Shown: piece by piece, positions 9,053 to 17,678 of the stretch
Numbering within the stretch: position 1 is the first letter of the stretch
Layout: each line of letters begins with the position of its first letter
Source: Bacteroidota bacterium
Lineage (GTDB): Bacteria; Bacteroidota; Bacteroidia; AKYH767-A; OLB10
Length of the DNA stretch: 64,000 bases
Direction of reading: 5' to 3'
NCBI GenBank assembly: GCA_016713525.1
Contig: JADJOZ010000033.1
Location: 620,001 to 684,000 of the forward strand
Translations under genes and position numbers: made by a program
Notes under the pieces: generated by a model
Told to the model about the DNA's origin: nothing
Databases searched by the model: none
Seen by the model: the letters and a program-made list of their open reading frames with translations, nothing else

Positions 9053-10711
9053 ATGTCAAAAAATTTAAGTGAATTATCAGGCAGAAAGGGACTCGAAAAG
9101 AATCTTTTTGAAGAGTATGGTAATGCATCAGCTGCCACAGGCACTCCTGATTTAGAAGATCTGGAGAGATTGCGTGAGGAATTTCTGGTAGGGAAGTCTT
9201 ATGTATATGGCGCTGTGTCATTTTATGATTTCTTACGTCCTGAAAATAAAGGAAAAAAAGTTTATGTCTGCAATGGCAGTGCCTGTATGACTGCCGGAAC
9301 GCAGACCAAATTGCATTCTAAACTGCAGACTGCTTATAGTGAAAATGAAATAGGTGAGATGTGCTGTCTGGGTCGGTGTCATGAAAATAATGCTTTTCAT
9401 ATTAACGGAAAAAATTATTCCGGAAATGATATCGATAGTTTATCTGCTATTCGTACTAATCAACAGCATACTGCTGAGAAATATCATGTAGGAAGTGCAG
9501 GGAATCCGATACTCACAGTTGCTTATCCGGATGTGAATACATATTATTCAATTCTTGCAGATGCAATAACACGAAATCCAATTGATTTACTTGGTGAGTT
9601 AAAAAAGTCAGGACTTCGTGGTCGTGGAGGTGCCGGTTTTAGTACCGCATTTAAACTGGAGGCATGTCGTAATGCAGTTGATACGTCCAAATTTATAGTT
9701 TGTAATGCCGATGAGGGCGATCCTGGTGCTTTCTCTGATCGTTACATTATGGAAGAACGGCCTCATTCACTTTTAATGGGAATGATTCTTGCCGGCTATA
9801 TGACCGGAGCTACTCATGGGGTGGTATATATTCGTGGTGAATATCCGGAATCTGTCGAAATTATTAGTGCTGCAATCGATGAGTTGAAAAAACACGGTTT
9901 TGTTGGTGATAATATTCAGGGTTCAACATTTTCATTTCATTTTAAAGTTATAAAAGCTCAGGGCGCTTATATCTGTGGTGAAGAAACGGCATTACTTTCT
10001 TCAATCGAAGGACAACGTCCTGAAGTAAGAGTGCGACCACCATATCCTGCGCAAAAGGGATTATTTAATAAACCAACAGTGGTTAGTAATGTGGAGACAT
10101 TGGCAAATATTCCATTTATACTCAAAAACGGTGGTCAGGCTTTTGCAGCTATAGGAACAGAAAAATCGAGTGGTACGAAACTTATTTCACTCGACGGACA
10201 TTTCAATCGCCCCGGCATATATGAAGTTGATATGGGCACTCCTTTGCGTCATGTAGTTGATGTATTAGCAGGTGGATTTAAAACACCTGTTAAAGCTATG
10301 CATATTGGTGGTCCGCTAGGCGGACTGGTACCTGTATCTAAAATCGATTCACTTACGGTTGATTTCGATTCTTTTGCCAGAGAAGGGTTTTTATTGGGAC
10401 ATGCTTCAATTGTTTGTATTCCTGCCGATTATCCTTTGATTCATTATATCGAACATTTATTCCGCTTCACTGCACATGAAAGTTGTGGTAAATGTTTCCC
10501 TTGCAGGATTGGTTCTACGAGAGGGTATGAAATGATTGAGAAGGCGCGCACTACCGATTATAAAATGGAGCGCCAATTACTTGATGATTTGCTCGAAACA
10601 CTTGAAGTGGGCTCATTATGTGCTTTGGGTGGTGGTGTACCTCTTCCGGTGAAAAATGCGTTAAAGTATTTCGAACCGGAACTAAGTAAGTATTTTAGTT
10701 ACAACATTTAA
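9053..10711 (+). CDS. NAD-dependent formate dehydrogenase diaphorase subunit, NuoE-NuoF (FdsG-FdsB) fusion
   Basis: The 552 residues join two subunits. Residues 1-145 resemble the NuoE/FdsG thioredoxin-like [2Fe-2S] protein, with cysteines in VCNGSAC and CCLGRC. Residues 150-552 resemble NuoF/FdsB: the FMN/NAD region GLRGRGGAGFSTAFKLE, CNADEGDPGAFSDR and AYICGEETALL, then the [4Fe-4S] ligands SCGKCFPCR and the final Cys of GSLCALGGG. It would carry electrons from the catalytic subunit to NAD+. An AAAAGGG purine stretch precedes the ATG. The normal partner gene (11731-14474) is separated by an inserted repeat/four-helix-bundle cassette. HydB of electron-bifurcating hydrogenases has a similar core, but the next subunit is a formate dehydrogenase. 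Confidence 0.92.
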   Translation: MSKNLSELSGRKGLEKNLFEEYGNASAATGTPDLEDLERLREEFLVGKSYVYGAVSFYDFLRPENKGKKVYVCNGSACMTAGTQTKLHSKLQTAYSENEIGEMCCLGRCHENNAFHINGKNYSGNDIDSLSAIRTNQQHTAEKYHVGSAGNPILTVAYPDVNTYYSILADAITRNPIDLLGELKKSGLRGRGGAGFSTAFKLEACRNAVDTSKFIVCNADEGDPGAFSDRYIMEERPHSLLMGMILAGYMTGATHGVVYIRGEYPESVEIISAAIDELKKHGFVGDNIQGSTFSFHFKVIKAQGAYICGEETALLSSIEGQRPEVRVRPPYPAQKGLFNKPTVVSNVETLANIPFILKNGGQAFAAIGTEKSSGTKLISLDGHFNRPGIYEVDMGTPLRHVVDVLAGGFKTPVKAMHIGGPLGGLVPVSKIDSLTVDFDSFAREGFLLGHASIVCIPADYPLIHYIEHLFRFTAHESCGKCFPCRIGSTRGYEMIEKARTTDYKMERQLLDDLLETLEVGSLCALGGGVPLPVKNALKYFEPELSKYFSYNI

Positions 10712-11006
10712 GTAGGCAGTAGGCAGTAGCGGTAGGCAGTAGCAGTAGGCAGTAGCAGCGGTAGCAGTGGCGGTAGCAGGGCAGGCGGAGGCAGTAGGCA
10801 GGCAGTAGCAGGCAGCAGTAGCAGGCAGCAGCAGTGGCAGGCAGCAGGCAGGCAGTAGCAGGCAGTAGTAGAGGCAGCAGGCAGTAGGCAGTAGCGGTAG
10901 GCAGTAGCGGTAGGCAGTAGCAGTAGGCAGTAGCAGTAGCAGTAGCAGTAGCAGTAGCAGTAGCAGCAGTAGGCAGTAGCAATAGGCAGTAGCAATAGGC
11001 AGTAGT
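10712..11006 (+). repeat. Degenerate GGCAGTAG/GCAGTAGC array
   Basis: About 295 bases made almost wholly of AGTAGGC, GGCAGTAGC and CAGTAG units, imperfectly phased, starting on the base after the stop codon of the diaphorase gene. It includes a pure CAGTAG hexamer run near 10935-10970. The decamer ATTTAAGTAG occurs at 10706-10715 and again at 11009-11018, bracketing the array; half of it resembles array units. Long frames on the complementary strand (poly-TA, YC and LL translations) are products of the repeat, not genes. From 11019 to 11132 the DNA is AT-rich with no recognised gene. Confidence 0.9.
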
Positions 11007-11132
11007 ATATTTAAGTAGACTGTGGCAGTTGGTATGCGTGATAATTATATTAAATTTTGAATATTATGAAAGAAATTTGTAATTTTAAATTTATAATACA
11101 TTTTTTATTCACTTTTTTAAACAGATTTTTTT

Positions 11133-11507
11133 ATGGAATCAGGATTCAAGGAATTGAAAGTTTACAACCTAGCTTACAAACTGGCGATGGAAATCTATAA
11201 TTTATCGAAAAGTTTTCCCAAAGAGGAGAAATATGCTTTGACAGATCAAATCAGAAGGTCATCAAGATCTGTGTGTGCAAATATTGCCGAAGGATATAGA
11301 AAACGATTATATCCTAAACATTTTGTGAGTAAAATGAGTGATTCAGATTGTGAATGCAGCGAAACTTTAGTTTGGTTGGATTTCTCCAGAGATTGCGAAT
11401 ATCTTACATTCAGTAAATATCAGGAGCTTTGTCAACAATATTCAGAAGTTGGAAGAATGTTAGGCTATCTGATCAATAATCCGGAAAAATTTGCTCCACG
11501 AAAATAA
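11133..11507 (+). CDS. Four-helix-bundle protein (S23/23S rRNA intervening-sequence protein family)
   Basis: The 124 residues match the TIGR02436/PF05635 family pattern: FKELKVYNLAYKLAMEIY in helix 1, SKSFPKEEKYALTDQIRRSS, the hallmark CANIAEGYRK, and terminal helices with the pattern GRMLGYLINN. The family occurs inside 23S rRNA intervening sequences in Leptospira and others, and also as free-standing genes; it is structurally related to Avd of diversity-generating retroelements. Molecular function is not established. Residues 66-85 (YPKHFVSKMSDSDCECSETL) are close to the usual FxxxLxxAxGSxxELET segment. It lies between two opposed GC-rich arrays inside the formate dehydrogenase operon, so it seems to be an insertion rather than an operon member. 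Confidence 0.88.
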   Translation: MESGFKELKVYNLAYKLAMEIYNLSKSFPKEEKYALTDQIRRSSRSVCANIAEGYRKRLYPKHFVSKMSDSDCECSETLVWLDFSRDCEYLTFSKYQELCQQYSEVGRMLGYLINNPEKFAPRK

Positions 11508-11552
11508 GTTTTAATTAAATTTAATGTTATTCATGAAATGTTCTCAACCTAT

Positions 11553-11682
11553 ACCTGCCAATTGCCGCTGTCACCTGTCATCTGCCGCTGCCAACAGCCT
11601 ACTGCCGCTGTCACCTGCCGCTGCCAACAGCCAACTGCCGCTGTCACCTGTCATCTACCGCTGCCAACAGCCACGTGCCTCT
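11553..11682 (+). repeat. CTGCCGCTG-type tandem array, three long units
   Basis: Three tandem units start at 11563, 11603 and 11636, of 40, 33 and 40 bases. Each begins TGCCGCTGTCACCTG and ends CCGCTGCCAACAGCC; the middle unit lacks 7 bases. Sequence sense is opposite to the upstream array: GCCTACTGCC at 11597-11606 is the exact complement of GGCAGTAGGC at 10715-10724. The array ends about 48 bases before the catalytic subunit start. Nothing gene-like is seen in 11508-11730 apart from this array. Confidence 0.85.
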
Positions 11683-11730
11683 GACAAAATTCCTTGGTAA
11701 ATAAATATCATCATTTTAAGGATTAATACA

Positions 11731-14474
11731 ATGGATAAAATAGCATTTATAAACGATAAATCATTTCTCATCCGGGACGGTGAAACAATTCTTCAGTTTG
11801 TTAGAAGAAATTTCGGGCATGATTTTGTTCCCACTCTTTGTGATGCTCCAAACCTTGATCCTTTTGGTGCTTGCAGAGTATGCAGTGTTGATGTAGCATT
11901 GGTACAGGGAGGTCCGGCCAAAGCTCAGGCATCGTGCCATACTCCGGTGGTGGCTAATTCTTACATCTACACCGATTCAGCCCGCATAAAGAGATTGCGA
12001 AAAAATATTATTGAGTTGGTGCTCACAGATCACCCTTTAGATTGCCTAACCTGTGAAGTGAATAATAATTGTGAACTTCAAACTGTAGCGGCAAAAGTTG
12101 GTGTGCGTGATGTGCGTTATCCGGAAGGTAAAAATCACCTGGACAGAAAAAAGATCTGAGTCACCCTTACATGACTTCTGATTTATCGAAGTGTATTAAT
12201 TGCGGAAGATGTGTACGGGCCTGTGATGAAGTTCAGGGCGAATTTGTTTTAAGTATGGCCGGGCGTGGTTTCGATAGTCACATTATTAAAAGTTATAATG
12301 ATTCATTTTTCGAATCCGATTGCGTGAGTTGCGGTGCTTGTGCGCAAGCCTGTCCGACCAGTGCAATTTCGGATGTTTTTGAATCGAAATCTATTGCTGT
12401 TGATAAGAAAGTACGAACTATTTGCACCTATTGCGGAGTTGGATGTAATTTGGAAGTTGCAGTTGCTGATAATAAAGTAAAGTCTATTCAGGCGCCCTAT
12501 GATGCTGATGTAAATACAGGACACACTTGTTTGAAAGGCCGGTTTGCTTTTTCTTTCTACAACCATCCCGACAGGTTAAAAACACCTCTCATTAAACGGA
12601 ATGGAGTATTTGAACCTGCAACATGGGATGAAGCCTATGATCATATTGCAAATGAACTAAATCGCATTAAAGCAACTCATGGTCCCGATGCAATCGGTGG
12701 AATTTCATCAGCCCGTTGTACTAATGAGGAAAATTATCTCATGCAAAAATTTATTCGTGCTGTAATTGGAACCAATAACATTGATAGTTGTGCACGAGTT
12801 TGTCATTCACCAACTGCATTAGGTATGCAACGAACATTCGGAACAGGTGCTGCTACCAATTCTATCATCGATCTTAAGTATACCGATTGTATTCTGGTTA
12901 TTGGTGCTAATCCAACTGATGCACATCCTGTAACCGGTGCGAAGCTTAAGCAATTCGCTATGAAGGGTACTGCCATTGTAATTGATCCCCGGCGCACGGA
13001 AATGGCTCGGTACGCTAAACATCATCTACAGCTAACACCAGGTACCAACGTGGCTTTGCTGAACATGATGCTATATTACATCATCACCGAAAAGCTTGAA
13101 GATACTTCATTTATTGAATCAAGAACAGAAGGTTACCAGGAATTTAGGAATCATATACTTTCTCTCGACATTGCTAATCTGGAAAAAGTTACCGGTGTTG
13201 ACCGTATGCAGGTAAAGGCTGCTGCAATCGATTATGCATCGGCACGAAATGCTATGTCGTTCCATGGATTAGGAGTTACAGAGCATTCACAAGGCACTTA
13301 CACAGTGATGTTGATTGCAGATCTGGCTATGATTACCGGGAACATTGGTCGCCGTGGTGTTGGTGTGAATCCTTTAAGAGGCCAGAATAATGTGCAGGGT
13401 GCAGCCGATATGGGTTGTCAGCCACATCAGGGTGCGGGTTATCTCGATAGTTATGATCCGGAAATAAATAAAATGTATAGTGATTTTTATAAAGTGAAAG
13501 TACCTTTTTCAAAAGGAATGAAAATCCCTGAAATGTATGATGCCTCTATAGCCGGTAAGCTAAAAGCTTTATGGTTAATGGGTGAAGATAATGTGCAGAC
13601 AGATCCAAATACCCAGCATGTTATGAAAGCAATGAGTAATCTCGATTTACTTGTTGTGCAGGAATTATTTATGACAGAAACAGCAAAAATGGCTCATGTT
13701 ATTTTGCCTGCTTCATCATTTCTTGAAAAGAGTGGTACGTTCACCAATGGTGAGCGTCGAATTCAAAAGGTTCAGGCAGTAGTCCCACCCATTCCGGGAA
13801 CTAAACCTGATGGACAAATTTTGGTGGAGATTATGAATAGAATGGGGTATGCACAAGCACCTTGTGATCCTGATACGATGCTTGAGGAAATTTCAAAGAT
13901 AGTTCCGTTTTTTGCCGGTGTAAAGTGGTCGGAACTTGGAGACAATGGAAAGCAATGGCCTGTATTACCTGATGGTTCCGATACGGAAATTTTGCATGTG
14001 GAAAGTTTCAAACGTGGCAAAGGAAAGTTTCAGGTAGCAACCTGGAAGGAATCAGAAGAAATTGTAAATCATGGAGCAGAGTTTCCATATATTCTCACTA
14101 CCAACAGAGAGCTGGAGCACTACAATTGTGGTGCCATGACCCGTCGCACCGGAAATGTTGAAATTCTTACCGATGATGTACTTCTGATTCATCCTGCCGA
14201 TGCTGCTAAACATTTAATTAATGACGGGGAGATGGTGTGTGTTATTTCAGCGAGAGGGAAAATTGATGTGAAGGCAAAAATTTCGGATCAGGTTAAAGAA
14301 GGCATCCTTTCTTCTACATTCCATTTTCCGGATGTAAGAATGAATGATCTTACCTCAAGTGTAAGCGACAGTGAAGCGATGTGTCCGGAATACAAAGTTG
14401 TTGCTGTGAATATTCGTAAGAGTAAAGGGAAGTATAAAAATCCGGAGTTGGCAGCAACGCAAAATGCTATTTAA
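11731..14474 (+). CDS. Formate dehydrogenase catalytic (alpha) subunit, FdsA-like (frameshifted)
   Basis: It oxidises formate to CO2 at a bis-MGD centre. In order: a NuoG-like [2Fe-2S] domain (LCDAPN then GACRVC), a His-Cys3 cluster (DHPLDCLTCEVNNNC), two ferredoxin clusters (CINCGRCVRAC and CVSCGACAQACP), then the molybdopterin domain whose cluster is CTYCGVGC with a later HTCLKGR. The residue ligating the metal is Cys in CARVCHSPTALG, where some homologues have selenocysteine. A -1 shift in the A run 12147-12152 ends the first part at 12159; one more A reads DRKKDLSHPYMTSD and joins the halves, about 914 residues. The C-terminal dinucleotide-cofactor domain is complete. It is probably soluble, as no signal peptide is present. 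Confidence 0.94.
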
Positions 14475-14494
14475 AGCAGATTCATTTTTAGTTT

Positions 14495-15414
14495 ATGATA
14501 AACATTGTACCTAAGGTATCAACACATCGTTCAGCTATAGCCGAAGCAATTGTCAGGGTTAGTTCGGCCAACACCATTCAGGCAATCAATAATAAAACGG
14601 TTCCCAAGGGAGATGTTTTGGAATCGGCGCGTGTTGCGGGATTGTTTGCCGTGAAAAGAACGAGTGACATGATTCCCGATTGTCACCCTTTACCTATCGA
14701 GTATACAAATATCAGATATAAAATTTCCGGACTTGAAATTTTGATTGAAGTTGAAGTGCATACCATTTATAAAACCGAGTAGAGGTAGAGGCCATGCATG
14801 GCGCATCGGTTGTGGCATTGACAATCTATGACATGTTAAAACCTATCGATAAAGGAATTGAAATTGCACAAATCAGACTTCAATCAAAGAAAGGTGGTAA
14901 GTCGCAGTTCGCAGATAAGTCAGGTGCAGGTTTGCAATCTGCTGTTGTGGTTTGCTCAGATAGCATTTCAGCAGGTAAAAAACAGGATTTTGCCGGAAAA
15001 GCAATCATAGAACGTTTGGAAAAAATGCAGGTTAGCATATCGGATTATTCTATTATTCCGGACGAAATAAATGCAATTCAAAATAAAATTAAAAGCCTCT
15101 TAGTATCGCCTCTGTCAATGATTATAATTACCGGCGGCACAGGCTTGTCGACTCGGGATGTTACACCGGAGGCTGTTCGTCCATTACTCGACCGGGAAAT
15201 TCCTGGCATTGCGGAAGCTGCACGTGTTTATGGTCAGCTTAGAATGCCTTATGCCATGCTTTCCAGGAGTCTGGCAGGTTTAATTGGCAAGACATTGGTT
15301 CTTGCATTGCCGGGATCAACAAGAGGCGCAGGTGAAAGCATGGACGCATTGTTTCCTTACTTGCTTCATCTTTTTAAAGTGATGGAGCATGAGCCACACG
15401 ATGGTTACAAATAG
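14495..15414 (+). CDS. moaCB: MoaC-MogA/MoaB fusion (frameshifted)
   Basis: The N-terminal half is MoaC, cyclic pyranopterin monophosphate synthase: AINNKTVPKGDVLESARVAG, the conserved PDCHPLPIEYTNI, and the catalytic DMLKPIDKGIEI (Asp and Lys present). The C-terminal half is a MogA/MoaB-type molybdopterin adenylyltransferase: VVVCSDSISAGKKQDFAG, IIITGGTGLSTRDVTPEA and LPGSTRGAGESMDAL. The frame changes by -1 near 14777, inside KTGVEVEA of MoaC; one extra base gives a continuous protein of about 306 residues. Such bifunctional fusions are known. It completes the pathway between MoaA (step 1) and MoeA (metal insertion). Confidence 0.92.
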
Positions 15415-15433
15415 TTGAATTAACTAAAGCAGC

Positions 15434-17023
15434 TTATCTTTCGGCAATATTTATTCTTTCGAAAGTATCATTTTTCAATGATTCCATGGCTTTGATAAAA
15501 AACGGATTGATTTCGTTGATCACCTGCCAGTAGGCATCTGTATTCCATAAATCACGGGCAAGCAATGCTGTCAGTTGTACTTTAATGAGTTCTGATGAAA
15601 CAGCAAGTCCTGCACTATCTTTGGGAACGCCTTTCTTCTCACCAAAAGCAATCAGATCTTCAAACATAGCATCCGTGAGTTTGAAGTCACTTCTGAATTT
15701 GGAGATATCCGGATATTTTTTTAAAAGTTCTTTTCTGTTATTGTCAGTGTATGTCAATGCAAAGTCAAACATAACAGTTTTACGGATCAGGTCAGAATGA
15801 TATTTGCTATTTTTTGTAGTATCAAGAGGCACAAAAATATCGGGCATAATTCCGCCGCCTCCATAAACTGTACGCTTCGATTGTTGTGTTTCATAACGCA
15901 GGGAATCATTGAATTTAATACTGTCGGCACTATATAATTCACCATGTTTGAATCGGTTTGAAAGATCCAACTCATAATCTTCATCTCCTTTTTCATAGGA
16001 TTTCTGTATACATCTTCCGGAAGGAGTATAGTACCTTGCAATAGTGAGTCGCACTGCTGAGCCATCCGGAAGCGGAAATGGTTTTTGAACTAATCCTTTT
16101 GCAAAAGAACGACGACCGATAATCAGTCCGCGATCCCAGTCCTGAATTGCACCTGAAACAATTTCACTTGCTGAAGCAGAACCTTCATCAATCAATACAA
16201 CTAATTTTCCTTTTTCAAATCCACCAATCGGACTGGAAAAATATTCCTGTTTTGGATTTGCTTTTCCTTCGGTATAGACGATAGATTTGTTATCGGTAAG
16301 AAATTCATCGGCAAGTTCAATTGCACGGTTCAGATAACCTCCTCCATTGCCACTCAGGTCGAGAATGAGAGCCTGCATGCCACGGCTTTTAAGATCTTCA
16401 AGAGCTTTCTTAAATTCTTCAACTGTTGAATCGGCAAATCGGCTTATTTTTATGTATCCGGTTTTTGGGTCTGCCATGTAAGAAGCATCCACACTGAAAA
16501 GCGGAATTTTATCTCTTGTAATTTCGAAATCCAGCAGCTGTGATTCTCCCCGGCGGAAAATTTTTACATTTACTTTTGTTCCTTTGTCACCGCGAAGTTT
16601 CTTAAAAACATCGTTATTGGTAATTTTAATTCCTGCAACATTGGCGGTGTCGATTTGCACAATACGGTCGCCGGCACGAATACCAACTCTTTCAGATGGA
16701 CCTCACGGAATAGGTTGTGTAACCATGATAGTATCTTCAAAAATATTGAACTGAACACCAATCCCTTCAAATTTACCTACCAATGGTTCGTTCGCTTCTT
16801 TTAATTCACTTGCCGGAATGTACACAGAATGAGGGTCCAGATCTTTGAGGATGGCTCTGATAGCATCTTCTGCCAGTTTGCTTTCATTAGCAGTATCAAC
16901 ATAATAATAGTTGATCATTTGCAATAAAGCTTCAATTTTTCTTGAACCTGGTGAACTTTGTGCGTTGCTAATTGTTGCCGTGCAGATTAGTAGCGCAGAT
17001 ATAAATAAAAATTTCATTCTCAT
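15434..17023 (-). CDS. S41-family C-terminal processing peptidase with PDZ domain (in-frame stop)
   Basis: A secreted or periplasmic serine protease. The N-terminal signal peptide is FLFISALLICTATISNAQ, followed by an LxDLDPHSVYIP block, a PDZ domain, and the tail-specific protease domain with nucleophile Ser in DEGSASASEIVSGA and the Lys in GRRSFAKGLVQ. An in-frame TGA at 16703-16705 replaces the Gly expected in the PDZ carboxylate-binding loop (PIPGGPSERVG); reading is open in the same frame on both sides. Total length with read-through is about 530 residues. Either a base-call error or a true nonsense mutation is possible. The gene converges with moaCB 19 bases away. Confidence 0.9.
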
Positions 17024-17055
17024 TGGTAAGTTGTATTTGTGGTGAATTATCTGAC

Positions 17056-17110
17056 AAAAATTGTGCCTTAATAGACAGAAATTAAAACTGTTACCGGCTA
17101 TTAAGGCACA
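17056..17110 (-). terminator. Rho-independent terminator after the ferritin gene
   Basis: A perfect 13-bp inverted repeat (TGTGCCTTAATAG at 17062-17074, CTATTAAGGCACA at 17098-17110) with a 23-base loop. Read on the minus strand it is followed by ATTTTTG. It starts 20 bases beyond the ferritin stop codon and separates it from the protease gene. Confidence 0.75.
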
Positions 17111-17129
17111 TTATGATGCTATAAGGAAA

Positions 17130-17642
17130 TTATTTCCCCTTTTTATCCTGTTGCATGGAAAGTGTTTCCAGGTCACGGTCGAATAAATACATTCCACCTT
17201 TATCGTTTCCGATCAGATTCAGCTTATCGAGGACATTTCTGGCCAGAGCTTCTTCTTCAATTTGTTCCGAAACATACCACTGAAGGAAGTTATGAGTTGT
17301 GTAATCCTTTTCAGCAAGACAACGATCTACCAGCTTATTTATTTCAGCAGATACATGAACTTCATGTTTCAGGATTTGTTCAAATATTTCCTGAATGCCT
17401 TTAAAGCTTGCAGGCGGTGCTTTCAGTGCCGGAACCACGCCGTGTCCACCGCGTTCATTAATGAAATTTATTAACTTTAACATATGAGTACGCTCTTCAT
17501 CGGAATGGGTGTAAAGGAATTTTGATACTCCATTGTACCCTTTAATTTCTGCCCAGGAAGCCATTGCCAGATAATATTGAGAGGAAGAGGCCTCAAGTTC
17601 TACCTGTTGATTCAATAGCGCTTCAATTTTTTTAGATATCAT
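17130..17642 (-). CDS. ftnA: Ferritin (non-haem)
   Basis: The 170-residue four-helix ferritin stores iron by oxidising Fe(II) at a di-iron ferroxidase centre. Ligand residues are visible in order: Glu in QQVELEASSSQYYLAMASW, Glu-x2-His in HSDEERTHMLKL, Glu in HEVHVSAEIN and Gln/Glu in EQIEEEALARN. Length and the short C-terminal tail are typical of bacterial Ftn. It has its own terminator and lies between ispG and the protease gene; ispG ends 37 bases upstream of the ftn start, so co-transcription with ispG is possible. Confidence 0.95.
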   Translation of the reverse strand: MISKKIEALLNQQVELEASSSQYYLAMASWAEIKGYNGVSKFLYTHSDEERTHMLKLINFINERGGHGVVPALKAPPASFKGIQEIFEQILKHEVHVSAEINKLVDRCLAEKDYTTHNFLQWYVSEQIEEEALARNVLDKLNLIGNDKGGMYLFDRDLETLSMQQDKKGK

Positions 17643-17678
17643 TTGAATAAGTTTTAGTTTAGTAATTTGTATTTAATA

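Noticed and set aside
10695..10995. Two overlapping 95-codon frames on the minus strand with TATATATA, YCYC and LLPT repeats
   Set aside because: They are translations of the GGCAGTAG array; composition is purely repeat-driven, and neither has a credible start context or family match.
11133..11507. Avd component of a diversity-generating retroelement
   Set aside because: The protein fold family is similar, but there is no reverse transcriptase, template repeat or variable repeat with adenine-biased differences in the window.
10712..11682. Possible CRISPR array
   Set aside because: No constant repeats separated by unique spacers, and no cas genes; both arrays are directly abutting low-complexity or tandem units.
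12762..12830. Selenocysteine-type formate dehydrogenase
   Set aside because: The metal-ligand position is encoded by a cysteine codon (CARVCHSPT), so no recoding is needed.
15415..15433. Terminator between the convergent moaCB and protease genes
   Set aside because: The gap is only 19 bases and shows no stem-loop with a T tract.
16703..16705. TGA as a selenocysteine codon in the S41 protease
   Set aside because: The position is a PDZ-loop Gly in the family, no SECIS-like hairpin was noticed, and the other premature stops are TAA; a simple base change is more likely.
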